Assembly: GCA_903900235.1 (NCBI GenBank)
Contig: CAIUMH010000031.1
Span: 1-64,000, forward strand
Source of the DNA: an uncultured Actinomycetes bacterium
GTDB taxonomy: Bacteria; Actinomycetota; Acidimicrobiia; Acidimicrobiales; RAAP-2
Reading direction: 5' to 3'
DNA length: 64,000 nt
The first letter of the stretch is position 1; the number at the start of each line of letters is the position of its first letter. Under the pieces are notes generated by a model that did not search any database, was not told the origin of the DNA, and saw only the letters and a program-made list of their open reading frames with translations. This document shows positions 29,610-43,573 of this stretch, one piece after another. Made by a program: the position numbers and the translations under genes.

Positions 29610-30425
29610 GTGCACCCGATCCCGACCTCCTTCCATCTCGGGCCCCTCCAGATTCACACCTACGGGATTGGATTGGCCATTACCTTCTGGGTGGCCTACC
29701 GCTACTTCGAGCACCGGCTCGCCAAGCGAGGCTTCGCCACTGAGTGGGTCTCGACCCTCTTCCTCTGGGTCATCGCTTCAGCCATCGTCGGGGCCCGCCT
29801 CATGCACGTGGTATCCAACCTCGGGTATTACTCGGCCCATCCTGCAGAGGTCCCCGCCATCTGGCAGGGAGGACTCTCCTCCTTCGGAGGCCTGCTTCTC
29901 GCTGTGCCGGTGGCACTCCTCATCGCCCGTCGCCGCTGTCCAGAGCTCGGCGTGCTCGAGGGTCTCGACATCGTGGCCCCAGTCCTCATGGCAGCCTGGG
30001 CACTCGGACGGCTCCTCGGACCTCAGCTCATGGTGGCCGGAGGCGGGCATCCCACCACCCAGTGGTTCGGCATGTACTACGACGGCCAAGTGGGCAAGCG
30101 AGTCCCGGTTCCACTCGTTCAGGCTGCCGAGGACTTCGCCACCTATCTGGTGCTCATCATCGTCGACCGCCGAGTCCGATCCCGACACGATGCCGCTCCA
30201 AGTCTGCCGGACCCATCTGGCGCGGTGATTGCAACCGGCATGATCATCTGGGGAATCACCCGAGCACTTGATGAGCACTTCCTGCTCGGAGACATCGGCC
30301 AGACCGGTTCGATCCTCGTTCAGATCGCTGGCGTGAGCCTCGTCATCGGCGGAGCAATCATCGCCCTCCGGGTTCGCCGACTTCGCCGGGTCGAGGTCTT
30401 CGAACCGGTCAGCGAACTACCCTGA
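29610..30425 (+). CDS. lgt: Prolipoprotein diacylglyceryl transferase
   Basis: FHLGPLQIHTYGIGLAITFWVAYRYFEHR, GARLMHVVSN, WQGGLSSFGGLL, ALGRLLGPQLMVAGGGHPTTQWFGMYYDG; GTG start. Confidence 0.88.
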   Translation: MHPIPTSFHLGPLQIHTYGIGLAITFWVAYRYFEHRLAKRGFATEWVSTLFLWVIASAIVGARLMHVVSNLGYYSAHPAEVPAIWQGGLSSFGGLLLAVPVALLIARRRCPELGVLEGLDIVAPVLMAAWALGRLLGPQLMVAGGGHPTTQWFGMYYDGQVGKRVPVPLVQAAEDFATYLVLIIVDRRVRSRHDAAPSLPDPSGAVIATGMIIWGITRALDEHFLLGDIGQTGSILVQIAGVSLVIGGAIIALRVRRLRRVEVFEPVSELP

Positions 30426-30441
30426 GCCACGCCGCCTCGGG

Positions 30442-31350
30442 TCAGGAAGCGGGCTTGTCCTTCGCTGCGGCGGCCTTGCGGTACTCCTCGAGCTTGTCGA
30501 TGAGCTCCATGCGCTCCACGCCCACGGTGGAGTCGAGGCGTGCCTCGATCTCACCCGGGGTCCAGCGCTCAGCGGTGTACATGGCCCGAACCTCGCGTGG
30601 CTGGTTCCACACTGCGATCTTCTTGCCGACCACCGTGTAGACCTGCCCGGTCACGTGCTTCGCCTTGTCGCTCAGCAGGTACACCACCATCGGGGCGATG
30701 TCTTCAGGGTCGCCCATCTCGGCAAGCTCCATGGGCACGTTCTCACTCATGCGGGTGCGTGCTACCGGAGCGATGGCATTTGCGGTCACCCCATAGCGGT
30801 AGAGGCCCGCCGCAGCCGAGCGGATGAGCGAAACGATGCCGCCCTTGGCGGAGGCATAGTTGGCCTGGGCCACGCTGCCGGCAAAAGCGCCGGAGGTGAA
30901 CCCAACGATCGAGCCGCCTCCTTCCTGCTTGCGCATCACTGCAGCGGCTGCCCGGATGACGGTGAAGTGACCCTTGAGGTGCGTGGCAATGACCGCGTCC
31001 CACTCATCCTCGGACATGTTGAAGAGCATGCGCTCGCGCAGGATGCCGGCCACGGCGACCACTCCGTCGATGCGGCCCCATCGCTCGACGGCGGCATCGA
31101 TGATGTGACTCCCGCCCTCCATGGAGGACACGTCATCAGCCACCGCTATTGCTTCGCCGCCGGCGGCCTCGATCTCTGCCACCACACTGTTGGCCGGTTC
31201 GCTCGAGGGGTCCTCGCCCGCCATCGAGACGCCAATGTCCGCTACGACCACCTTTGCGCCCTCGGCGGCTGCAGCCAATGCGATGGCTCGGCCGATGCCG
31301 CCTCCTCCCCCGGTGATCGCCACAACCTTGCCGTCGAGATACTTCGCCAT
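30442..31350 (-). CDS. Short-chain dehydrogenase/reductase
   Basis: VVAITGGGGGIGRAIALAAAAEGAKVVVAD, VAVAGILRERML, GGSIVGFTSGAFAGSVAQANYASAKGGIVSLIRS. Confidence 0.9.
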   Translation of the reverse strand: MAKYLDGKVVAITGGGGGIGRAIALAAAAEGAKVVVADIGVSMAGEDPSSEPANSVVAEIEAAGGEAIAVADDVSSMEGGSHIIDAAVERWGRIDGVVAVAGILRERMLFNMSEDEWDAVIATHLKGHFTVIRAAAAVMRKQEGGGSIVGFTSGAFAGSVAQANYASAKGGIVSLIRSAAAGLYRYGVTANAIAPVARTRMSENVPMELAEMGDPEDIAPMVVYLLSDKAKHVTGQVYTVVGKKIAVWNQPREVRAMYTAERWTPGEIEARLDSTVGVERMELIDKLEEYRKAAAAKDKPAS

Positions 31351-31386
31351 GTCCACTCCTCAAGATTCAGGTTCGGAGGAACCCTA

Positions 31387-31409
31387 CAACCTGACACCCC
31401 GTCAGGTTG
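31387..31409. promoter_or_regulatory. Inverted repeat CAACCTGAC-ACCCC-GTCAGGTTG, candidate TetR-type operator in the SDR promoter region
   Basis: Perfect 9-bp arms, 37 bp upstream of the SDR start, in the divergent SDR / acyl-CoA synthetase intergenic region. Confidence 0.6.
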
Positions 31410-31461
31410 AACCTCTGCGTGACCCCAGATCCCTACAAGGATGGGCTCGTTGACGCTTCGC

Positions 31462-31475
31462 GAGAACGTGTTCTA
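31462..31475. promoter_or_regulatory. KstR-like palindrome GAGAACGTGTTCTA over the acyl-CoA synthetase promoter
   Basis: AGAAC-GT-GTTCT core lies between a putative -35 TTGACG (31450-31455) and -10 TACCGT (31474-31479, 18-bp spacer); same 14-mer at 39323. Confidence 0.6.
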
Positions 31476-31526
31476 CCGTTGAGCCACGCAGACGCTCGGC
31501 CTCAGGCCGGCGGATAAGGGGGAACC

Positions 31527-33080
31527 ATGGCAGAGTTCGGCTTCTGGGCACAGGCGACCGAGTCGCCCGACCACCTCGCGCTGGTCACCCCCGATGGGAC
31601 TGAGGTCTCCGCCGGCGAGCTCCTCGGACGTGCCAACCAGGTCGTCCACGCTCTGCGGCGCTTCGGCCTCAAGCCCGGTGATGTGGTGGCTACCCTGCTG
31701 CCCAACGGGCGGGAGATGATCGAGCTCTACCTCGCCTGCCTCCAGGCTGGCTGGTACCTCGTCCCGAACAACCACCACCTCGTCGGAGCGGAGATCGGCT
31801 ACATCATCGAGGACTCCGAGGCCAAGGTCTTCGTGGCCCACGAGCGCTTCGAGGAGGTCGCCCTCGATGCGGCCGAAGCGGCCGGGCTCGGCGGGACCGC
31901 CTGCCTGGCGGTCGGTGAGATCATCGGCTTCAACTCCTATGAGCTTCTCCTCGGCAACCAACCGACGACCACGCCAGAGGACCGCACCATCGGCGACGTC
32001 ATGAACTACACGTCGGGCACGACCGGCAAGCCCAAGGGCGTCCACCGTCCCCTCTCCGGGGCCACCCCGGAGGAGGCGGCCCTCGGGCTGTCCGGGATCC
32101 TCTTCCTCTTCGGCATCCAGCCCCAGGACGACAATGTCCACATCGTGGGTTCGCCGCTCTACCACACGGCCGTGCTGCGGTTCGCTGGCGCGTCGATCCA
32201 TCTCGGCCACACCCTTGTCATCATGGACAAGTGGGATCCCGAGGAGATGCTCCGTCTGATCCAGCAGTACAAGGTCACCACCTCGCACATGGTGCCCACC
32301 CAGTTCGTCCGGCTGCTCAATCTCCCCGAGGAGGTACGAGCCGGCTACGACGTGTCCTCACTCCGGCACATGATCCATGCGGCGGCACCCTGCCCGATCG
32401 AGATCAAGCATCAGATGATCGCCTGGTGGGGCAATGCGGTCGACGAGTACTACGCCGCATCTGAGGGTGGCGGAACCCTCGTAGGGGCCGAAGCCTGGCT
32501 GACCAAGCCCGGTACCGTTGGCCAGGCATGGCCGATCTCTGAGATCGGGATCTTCGACGACGATGACGAGCGGCTGACCGAGCCCGGCGCGATCGGAACG
32601 GTCTACATGTCCATGCAGACCGGATCCTTCGAGTACCACAAGGACAAAGAGAAGACCCGGAAGAACCGGATTGGGAGCTTCTTCACCGTCGGTGACATCG
32701 GGTACCTCGATGAAGACGGCTTTCTCTTCCTGTGCGATCGAAAGACCGACATGATCATCTCGGGTGGGGCCAACATCTACCCCGCCGAGATCGAGGGTGC
32801 CATCATCATGCACCCCAAGGTGGCGGACGTGGCCGTGTTCGGCGTTCCCAACGCCGACTGGGGCGAGGAGATCAAGGCGGTCATCCAGCCGGCCGAGGGC
32901 ATCGAGGGCGATGATGCCCTGCGCGATGACATCATCGCCTTCCTCAAGGACAAGATCGGCAAGATGAAGCAGCCCCGGACCATTGACTTCACCCATGACA
33001 TGCCTCGCGACGACTCGGGCAAGCTCTACAAGCGCAAGCTCCGCGATCCCTACTGGGAGGGCCACGACCGCGCCATCTGA
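31527..33080 (+). CDS. Acyl-CoA synthetase / AMP-dependent ligase (FadD-like)
   Basis: MNYTSGTTGKPKGVHRP, YYAASEGGG, GSFFTVGDIGYLDEDGFLFLCDRKTDMIISGGANIYPAEIE, PRDDSGKLYKRKLRDPYWEG. Confidence 0.95.
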   Translation: MAEFGFWAQATESPDHLALVTPDGTEVSAGELLGRANQVVHALRRFGLKPGDVVATLLPNGREMIELYLACLQAGWYLVPNNHHLVGAEIGYIIEDSEAKVFVAHERFEEVALDAAEAAGLGGTACLAVGEIIGFNSYELLLGNQPTTTPEDRTIGDVMNYTSGTTGKPKGVHRPLSGATPEEAALGLSGILFLFGIQPQDDNVHIVGSPLYHTAVLRFAGASIHLGHTLVIMDKWDPEEMLRLIQQYKVTTSHMVPTQFVRLLNLPEEVRAGYDVSSLRHMIHAAAPCPIEIKHQMIAWWGNAVDEYYAASEGGGTLVGAEAWLTKPGTVGQAWPISEIGIFDDDDERLTEPGAIGTVYMSMQTGSFEYHKDKEKTRKNRIGSFFTVGDIGYLDEDGFLFLCDRKTDMIISGGANIYPAEIEGAIIMHPKVADVAVFGVPNADWGEEIKAVIQPAEGIEGDDALRDDIIAFLKDKIGKMKQPRTIDFTHDMPRDDSGKLYKRKLRDPYWEGHDRAI

Positions 33081-33163
33081 GGCGCCGAGTCGCCCAAGCG
33101 GGACTACCGGGCACCTTGGATATTGAGCACACTGCAAGCCCGCTCATCTGTGATGATGTGCCG

Positions 33164-34765
33164 ATGAGCACTGCCGCCGCCGAGACTTCGCCCGCTGAAC
33201 CAGCGACGGGCCAGCGGTCCTCCTTCATCGAACGCCGCTCTGCCTGGATCCTTGCGGCCATCGTCGTTCTCGGCGCCATCCCCCGAGTACGCCAACTCTC
33301 CTCAGGGACCCTCTATCCCGACGATGCCTGGGTGGCGCTGACCAACCATTTCGGTCTGTCCACCTCGGTGCACATGCTGGTCACCTCCCCAGGGTTCACG
33401 CTGTTCACCCAGTGGTGGACTGGCCTCGCCCCGACGACCACCTGGTTCGACCAACTGCCGGACCTCCTCTCGAGCATTGCCGGGATTGTGGCCGTCTACG
33501 CCCTGATCCGTTGGAACCGACTCGACAGATGGGTGGCGCTGTCGGGAGCCGCCCTTCTGGCGGTGTCGACCGAGGCCACCAGCTTCGCTACTCACCTCAA
33601 GCCCTATCCCGACGATGTGTTGCTGGCCTGTGCGCTGCTGTACGCGGCCGAACGCTGCCGCCGTTCGATGTCGAGCCGGAACCTGGCCGTGCTGGCCGCG
33701 GTGGCGGGGTCCTGCGCCGCCTGGTCCTTCTCGAGCGCCATCGTTGCTGCTGGTGCCTACCTGATGGTCGCTCTGGTCTGGCTCCGTCGCCGGGAGGCCA
33801 CCGCAGCGCTGGTCCTCAGCGGCACAGCCGCCATGGCAGTCATCGGGGCGATCTACCTTGGCATCGTCCACCGCCAGACCACCTCCTCGCTCGCCCACTA
33901 CTGGCATGAGCACTACCTCTCGACCTCCTCGATCGGGTCGCTGTTGCGCTCGAGCCGCCGCGCGGTCAATGGGGTCTTCGGGGACCAATTGGCCTTCACT
34001 CCCCACCACATGCTCCACCTCGTCGGTCGAATCGATGAATGGGTACTCCTTGGCCTGGCCATCGCCGGGGCACTGGCCGCCCTTCGCCAACGCCTCCTCT
34101 CGCTCTGCGTCCTCCTCGTCGTCGTCGTCTGCGCGCTGGCGCATCTGATCCCGCTGGGCTCCAACCGCACCGATGCCTACCTGTTCCCTGCCCTGCTCCT
34201 GCTCATCGGCAGCGGGCTGGCTTGGACCGGCCGGACAGTTCACCGCCATGCACCCCGGATGGTCTCGATCGGCCTCTCCGCTCTCGGCATCGTCTGGCTC
34301 TCGGCCTGCTTGGTGCTCAATGCCGCCGTGCCGCCCCGGTACCCAGGAGGCGACCTCCGTCACGTCGCCGACGTGGCCCGCACCATGGTCGCCGCCCATC
34401 CCGGAACGGTCCTGCTGATCGAGGGCACCGCCCGCTGGCCCTGGGCCTATGGCGAGGACCCCAATGTCACGCTCATCTTCGGCCAGGGGTTCAACACTGG
34501 CTACGCACCCGTCTCAAGCCGCACCAGCGTCGTCATCATGCCGGCAAGCTCGGCCGAGACAGCCTTCTCGGCCCGTTGGGCCGCCACCCACGTCGCCGGG
34601 GCGTCGAACCTCGTGACGGTGGCCTACAACTTCCCTGGCCTCCCCGAGCCCACCCTCATCGCCGACGCTCTCCACCGAGACTGCTGGGTTCCGGGGATTC
34701 CACGCAAGGTGACCACCTACACCGTCACCCCGTGGCACCGCCTCCCCCAGTGCGTCAGTCGGTAG
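33164..34765 (+). CDS. Polytopic membrane protein, GT-C (PMT/ArnT-like) glycosyltransferase-type
   Basis: LYPDDAWVALTNHFG first-loop acidic motif after TM1; multiple TM segments; GTILLIEG-like tail. Confidence 0.65.
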   Translation: MSTAAAETSPAEPATGQRSSFIERRSAWILAAIVVLGAIPRVRQLSSGTLYPDDAWVALTNHFGLSTSVHMLVTSPGFTLFTQWWTGLAPTTTWFDQLPDLLSSIAGIVAVYALIRWNRLDRWVALSGAALLAVSTEATSFATHLKPYPDDVLLACALLYAAERCRRSMSSRNLAVLAAVAGSCAAWSFSSAIVAAGAYLMVALVWLRRREATAALVLSGTAAMAVIGAIYLGIVHRQTTSSLAHYWHEHYLSTSSIGSLLRSSRRAVNGVFGDQLAFTPHHMLHLVGRIDEWVLLGLAIAGALAALRQRLLSLCVLLVVVVCALAHLIPLGSNRTDAYLFPALLLLIGSGLAWTGRTVHRHAPRMVSIGLSALGIVWLSACLVLNAAVPPRYPGGDLRHVADVARTMVAAHPGTVLLIEGTARWPWAYGEDPNVTLIFGQGFNTGYAPVSSRTSVVIMPASSAETAFSARWAATHVAGASNLVTVAYNFPGLPEPTLIADALHRDCWVPGIPRKVTTYTVTPWHRLPQCVSR

Positions 34766-34771
34766 GCGAGG

Positions 34772-35527
34772 TCATCCTTGGGCGAGGTCGCTGATGGCCT
34801 GGCGCATCATTGGGTCGATGACGTCACCGTCAGCCTGCTCCGCATTGCGCTCAGCGATGCCGAGCATCTGCAGGGGTGGCACCTCAATGAAGATCGCAGT
34901 GGCCTCGGCCGTGACCTCGCCGTTGACTGAGATGGTCGCCACCGTGTGGATCTTTCGGCCGTCAATCGATACCTGCCGGGCCTCGAGATCGAGGGGTGTC
35001 AGCAGCGGCGTGGGTCGCCGGTAGCGGACAGTGAGCGTTCCGGTCATACCTGGTCGGCCGGCGACGAGGTTGGCATTGCCAAGGATTTCGTCGAAGAGCA
35101 GAGCCACCATGCCACCGTGCAGACACGTCGGGGGTCCCTCATAGGGAATCGTGAAGATGGCCCGTCCTCGAATGAAGCGCCCGTCCTCGTCCTCGGCCGC
35201 CCAGATCGAGATCGGCGGCGAGAGCGGGTTGGCCCATCCGGACATCGGGCTATTCGGGAAGAAGTCTCCCGGGTGCTCGGCAATATTGGGGGAGACCCGG
35301 GTGCGGCGTCCTGGACTTCCCGCCTGCTCAAGACGGTCAGCGACACCACGGAGGACCTCAGCCTCGGCGAGGAGCACCTCGTCGGGAATGTCCTTGGTCA
35401 TGAGAAGGTCGATCAAGTCCCTGACGGCCTCAGCCGGTTGACTCCTTGGCAAGTCTGGCCCCTGCGACACCGGGCCGTGGAGCGCCAGAGCTTCGGGAGG
35501 TAGCTCCGGGACGGGCCGACGCCTCAC
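34772..35527 (-). CDS. PaaI-type hot-dog thioesterase family protein
   Basis: FTIPYEGPPTCLHGGMVALLFDEILGNANLVAGRPGMTGTLTVRYRRPTPL; GTG start overlapping the TGA of the upstream hydratase. Confidence 0.85.
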   Translation of the reverse strand: MRRRPVPELPPEALALHGPVSQGPDLPRSQPAEAVRDLIDLLMTKDIPDEVLLAEAEVLRGVADRLEQAGSPGRRTRVSPNIAEHPGDFFPNSPMSGWANPLSPPISIWAAEDEDGRFIRGRAIFTIPYEGPPTCLHGGMVALLFDEILGNANLVAGRPGMTGTLTVRYRRPTPLLTPLDLEARQVSIDGRKIHTVATISVNGEVTAEATAIFIEVPPLQMLGIAERNAEQADGDVIDPMMRQAISDLAQG

Positions 35528-36318
35528 TTCTTCGTGAACTCAGCAGGCCGCTTCTCGGCGAAGGCTCGCGGGCCCTCCTTGGCATCCTCGGTTCCAAAGA
35601 TGGGCCAGCCGATTTCGAGCTCATTGGCCAGGCCCTCGACCTCACTCATGCCCTCCGACTCGAGGACCGATCGCTTGACCGCCTCGACCGCCAGGGGGGC
35701 ATTGGCGCAGATCACTGCGGCAATCTCCAGGGCGCGCTCGAGCGCGGTGCCGTCAGGGACCAGATGCCCGATGAGGCCGATCTCCTTGGCTTCCTTGGCA
35801 GGCACAGGTCGACCGGTCAGCAGGATGTCCATGGCGACGGTGTACGGGATCTGGCGACGCAGCCGTACCGTGGATCCGCCGAGCGGGAACAGTCCACGAG
35901 CGACCTCGAAGAGCCCGAAGATGGCGTTCTCGCCAGCCACGCGAATGTCGGTGCCCTGCAGGATCTCGGTCCCTCCCGCGACGGCATATCCCTCGACGGC
36001 AGCAATGAGCGGCTTGGCCAGGTTGCGGTGGCGCAGCAGTGCCTTCCAGTGAAGGTCTGGGTCAGCGGCCATGCGCTCGGCGTAGACGGCATTGGCTGGG
36101 TCGGACATGGACTTGAGATCCATTCCCGAGCAGAAGGTTCCGCCTGCCCCAGTCAGGATGGCGCAACGGATGTCGTCGTTGGCATCGATCTCGTCCCAGG
36201 CATCGACCATGCCGACGAGCATCGGGAGCGAGAGGGCATTCTTCGCCTCCGGCCGGTTCATTGTCACGATGGCCGTCTGGCCCACTACCTCGAATGTGAG
36301 ATTCTCAGTCCCGATCAT
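35524..36318 (-). CDS. Enoyl-CoA hydratase/isomerase
   Basis: VTMNRPEAKNALSLPM, GTFCSGMDLKSM, AVEGYAVAGGTEILQGTDIRVA, FAEKRPAEF. Confidence 0.93.
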   Translation of the reverse strand: MIGTENLTFEVVGQTAIVTMNRPEAKNALSLPMLVGMVDAWDEIDANDDIRCAILTGAGGTFCSGMDLKSMSDPANAVYAERMAADPDLHWKALLRHRNLAKPLIAAVEGYAVAGGTEILQGTDIRVAGENAIFGLFEVARGLFPLGGSTVRLRRQIPYTVAMDILLTGRPVPAKEAKEIGLIGHLVPDGTALERALEIAAVICANAPLAVEAVKRSVLESEGMSEVEGLANELEIGWPIFGTEDAKEGPRAFAEKRPAEFTKK

Positions 36319-36409
36319 CAGATCTCCCTCCAGATCTCGTACGTGGTCGATCCCGGCAGGCGTCCGGGTCGATGGTCAGTAGACCACGATCGATGCCACG
36401 CGTGCCACC

Positions 36410-38092
36410 TCAGTGCTTGACCGATCCTGCCCACCAGCTCGCCACCGCCGCCAGGGCGCACAGCACGCCGGAAAATCCCAAGGACAGCAGGAGCCCATCG
36501 TGGAAGGAACCGGAGATGAGATGAGGGAAGAACCCTCGGCTAGTGATCACCGCTTGCTGGGCTGGCGTGAGCTGTTGGAGAGCGGGTCCGAGAAGCGTCC
36601 CGAGCGGGTTGTAGCCGAGGAAGGCGGCGAAGAGCATCCCGACCGGAGGCAGCTGGGCCACGTGGTTGGCCACCGATGCCGGCACCCCTTCGGCCGAAAG
36701 CCCTGTGCGCACGGCATTCGGGAGGTTGACTGACAGGCCAACCACCATCAGCGAGAAGAAGAGCCCGATGGAGACCACAAAGCCAGTGTTCATGAACGTG
36801 GCCCGGATCCCCGAGGCCGCACCGCGCATCGATGCCGGGACGCTTCCCATCATCAGAGACGTATTGGGGGCGGAGAATGCCCCCGTGCCGATTCCGTTCA
36901 GGAGCAGGATGACAGCGAAGACCGGGTAGCCAAAGTTGACTGGCAGCATGCACAGCGCTGCGAACGAGCAAGCGGTGAGCACCATTCCGCCCGTCGTGAA
37001 CATCCGCTGTCCATAACGATCGGAGAGGTGGCCAGCGATTGGGCCGGAGGTCACAAAGCCCACCGACAATGGGATCAGGTAGAGGCTGGACCACAGCGGT
37101 GTGTCGATGAAGTTGTAGCCGTGCAGAGGCAACCAGATCCCTTGAAGCCAGACGATCAGCAGGAACTGAACGCCGCCACGACCGATGTTGGCGAGGAGGA
37201 TCGAGATCCCACCCCCGGCGAAGATCCGGGTCTTGAACAGATCGAGGTGCAGCACCGGGTCATCAGCCTTGCGTTCCACCATGACGAACGCCACCAACAG
37301 GCCAAGACCGGCCAGGAGGCAGGTGAGCACGAGGGGGCTCTGCCAGCCCATCGTCCGCCCACCGGCCGGCTGGATCCCATAGGTCATGCCGACCAGGAAC
37401 AGCACGAGACCGGCAGCGAAGGTGACATTCCCCCACCAGTCGATCTTCGCCGGATGACGCTCCGAAGCCTCATGCAGGGCCAGGATGCTCCACACCGCCC
37501 CCACGATGCCGATGGGGACCGACACGAAGAAGACCAGCCGCCAATCGACAGCCGAGAGAACTCCGCCGACGATCAGGCCAAGGAACGAGCCGACGATGCC
37601 GGCGATCACGTTGAACCCCATGGCCATGCCCCGCTTGGTGGCATCGAAGGCATCGGTCAATATGGCCGTCGAGTTCGCCATGATCAGCGCGCCGCCGATG
37701 CCTTGGATCACCCGGACGATGATGATCCACAGTGCTCCACCAGTACCCGTCAACGGGGTGGCAGCAAGACCGATCGAGGCCACCGTGAAGACTGCAAAGC
37801 CCGCGTTGTACATCTTGACGCGGCCGACGATGTCGCCGATCCGACCGACGGTCACGACCAAGACGGCGGTGACCACCAGATAGCCCTGGAGCGTCCAAAG
37901 CAGTAGGCCGATGTTCGATGGATCAAGCGGGGCGACATGGATGCCCCGGAAGATGGCCGGCAGCGAGATGATCACCACCGACGAGTTGAACATCGCCAGG
38001 AACGTGCCGAGCGTGGTGTTCGACAGCACGATCCAGCGGTAGTGCTCGGACGTGCTCCTCATGGCCCGGCGCTCAGCCAGGGTGCTGCTCAT
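36410..38092 (-). CDS. MFS transporter, DHA2 (EmrB/QacA) family
   Basis: 14-TM-like pattern; TTLGTFLAMFNSSVVIISLPAIFRG, VTVGRIGDIVGRVKMYNAGFAVF, RVIQGIGGALIMANSTAIL; ATG 38092. Confidence 0.9.
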   Translation of the reverse strand: MSSTLAERRAMRSTSEHYRWIVLSNTTLGTFLAMFNSSVVIISLPAIFRGIHVAPLDPSNIGLLLWTLQGYLVVTAVLVVTVGRIGDIVGRVKMYNAGFAVFTVASIGLAATPLTGTGGALWIIIVRVIQGIGGALIMANSTAILTDAFDATKRGMAMGFNVIAGIVGSFLGLIVGGVLSAVDWRLVFFVSVPIGIVGAVWSILALHEASERHPAKIDWWGNVTFAAGLVLFLVGMTYGIQPAGGRTMGWQSPLVLTCLLAGLGLLVAFVMVERKADDPVLHLDLFKTRIFAGGGISILLANIGRGGVQFLLIVWLQGIWLPLHGYNFIDTPLWSSLYLIPLSVGFVTSGPIAGHLSDRYGQRMFTTGGMVLTACSFAALCMLPVNFGYPVFAVILLLNGIGTGAFSAPNTSLMMGSVPASMRGAASGIRATFMNTGFVVSIGLFFSLMVVGLSVNLPNAVRTGLSAEGVPASVANHVAQLPPVGMLFAAFLGYNPLGTLLGPALQQLTPAQQAVITSRGFFPHLISGSFHDGLLLSLGFSGVLCALAAVASWWAGSVKH

Positions 38093-38115
38093 CTGCCGGC
38101 CGATCGGGCCGACGG

Positions 38116-39336
<1,221 letters not shown>

Positions 39337-39398
39337 GGAACCTAGCAGGAGCCGCCATGCGTCTCGGGGCCCCATGATCGATCGGTGGGCTCGCGACC

Positions 39399-39905
39399 TC
39401 AGATCCAGAGGTGGCTTCGCCAGTTTGACGTCGACGAGGCCGCCTCGTCCGGTGTCATCCGGAGTGACTTCTCCGGCACGGCATCGACGAGATGGCGCTG
39501 AGCGGCGTAACTGTGGCCGATCGACCGGAAGAGCACCTGGCGGATTTCAACAAGGTCAGCAGGTGCCGCCGTCAGGAACCCGAAGAGGCCGAGGGCGACC
39601 TGGAGGTCGTAGATCGAGGGAGCTCGGCCATAGAGCGATGCGCGCCGTCCGGCGAGCAACGACCCGCCCACCTCGACGTCATGAGCGTCCTCATCGTCAC
39701 GCAACACGAGGCGGTCACTCAGGTGATGGGCGAGCAGCAGTGCGTAGCCCTGGTCCGGGCCCGGGGAGCCGAAGAGATCCCCCGAAGTGACCACCGGCGA
39801 TCGGAGCTCTGCCGGCTTGCCTGTCACGTGGGTAGCGGTTGGCTGCGCCATGACCGGTCGCAGGCGTTGGCCATCGGTAATGGGAACGAATTGGGGCTGC
39901 GTCAC
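39399..39905 (-). CDS. Conserved hypothetical protein
   Basis: 168-aa ORF, RPVMAQPTATHVTGKPAELRSPVVTSGDLFGSPGPDQGYALLLAHHLSDRLVL; coding density and gene-to-gene spacing consistent with a real gene. Confidence 0.7.
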   Translation of the reverse strand: MTQPQFVPITDGQRLRPVMAQPTATHVTGKPAELRSPVVTSGDLFGSPGPDQGYALLLAHHLSDRLVLRDDEDAHDVEVGGSLLAGRRASLYGRAPSIYDLQVALGLFGFLTAAPADLVEIRQVLFRSIGHSYAAQRHLVDAVPEKSLRMTPDEAASSTSNWRSHLWI

Positions 39906-39928
39906 AGTGTCAACCTACTTGCTCGAGC

Positions 39929-42548
<2,620 letters not shown>

Positions 42549-42550
42549 GA

Positions 42551-43573
42551 TCAGACCCTTCCTGCGATTGCGTCGCCGATCTCGCCGGTCGACGCTTGCT
42601 CCGTGGTGCTCATTGCGTATTCAGTGACCGCCGCCGAGATGCGGCCGGCTGCCTCAGTCTCGCCGAGGAACTCGAGCATCAGTGCACCCGAGGAGATGGC
42701 GGCCAGAGGATTGGCCTTGGCCTGTCCGGCGATGTCGTGGGCCGCTCCGTGCACGGGCTCGAACAGCGACGGTCCGGTCCGAGAGGCGTTGAGGTTGGCC
42801 GAGGCAGCGAATCCGATGCCACCGGCCACCGCTCCGGCGAGGTCGGTGAGGATGTCCCCGAAGAGGTTGTCCGTCACAATGACGTCGTAGCGGCTGGGTT
42901 GCTCCACCATGTAGATGCACGCTGCGTCGATGTGGTTGTAGTCAACCGACACAGAGGGGAACTCTGTGGCCACGTCATTGACGGTCCGCTGCCACAGATC
43001 ACCCGAGAACGTGAGGACGTTGGTTTTGTGCACCAGTGTCAACTTCTTGGCTTCTCGTGAGTCGGCGAGATTGAAGGCGAATCGGACACAGCGCTCAACG
43101 CCGAAGCGGGTGTTCACCGAGCCCTGCGTGGCGATCTCGTGCGGCGTGCCGTGGCGCAGGAACCCGCCCTCGCCGGCATATGTGCCCTCGGTGTTCTCCC
43201 GGATCACCACGAAGTCGGCACCCTCGGCGATCGACCCAGGGACGCCGACGAAGGGGCGCAGGTTGATGAAGAGGTCGAGGCCGAATCGAGCCTTGAGCAG
43301 CAGCCCGCGCTCGAGAGTGCCCGGTGGGATCGAGGTGTCTCCGATCGCCGGTCCGACGGCCCCGAGCAGGATGGCATCAAAGCCGCGCAGCTCTTCGAGA
43401 GTCTCGTCGCTGAGCACCTCACCAGTCCGCTGGTAGCGCGAGGCGCCGAGGTCGAAGTCAGTGGTGGCCAAGTCGACGCCGGCCGCAGCGATCACCTTGA
43501 GGGCCTCCGAGGTCACCTCAGGGCCGATGCCGTCGCCACCAATCACTGCAATCCTGTGCTGCGTCATGTCCAC
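42551..43573 (-). CDS. leuB: 3-isopropylmalate dehydrogenase
   Basis: RIAVIGGDGIGPEVTSEALKVI, VIRENTEGTYAGEGG, VHKTNVLTFSGDLWQRT, VTDNLFGDILTDLAGAVAGGIGFAASANLN, FEPVHGAAHDIAGQAKANPLA. Confidence 0.94.
   Translation of the reverse strand: MDMTQHRIAVIGGDGIGPEVTSEALKVIAAAGVDLATTDFDLGASRYQRTGEVLSDETLEELRGFDAILLGAVGPAIGDTSIPPGTLERGLLLKARFGLDLFINLRPFVGVPGSIAEGADFVVIRENTEGTYAGEGGFLRHGTPHEIATQGSVNTRFGVERCVRFAFNLADSREAKKLTLVHKTNVLTFSGDLWQRTVNDVATEFPSVSVDYNHIDAACIYMVEQPSRYDVIVTDNLFGDILTDLAGAVAGGIGFAASANLNASRTGPSLFEPVHGAAHDIAGQAKANPLAAISSGALMLEFLGETEAAGRISAAVTEYAMSTTEQASTGEIGDAIAGRV

Noticed and set aside
33302-34399. 365-aa - strand ORF
   Set aside because: Antisense to the GT-C-like membrane protein; acidic/His-rich shadow composition.
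37028-37906. 292-aa + strand ORF, highly hydrophilic
   Set aside because: Exact antisense of a multi-TM transporter, whose hydrophobic codons read as charged residues on the other strand.
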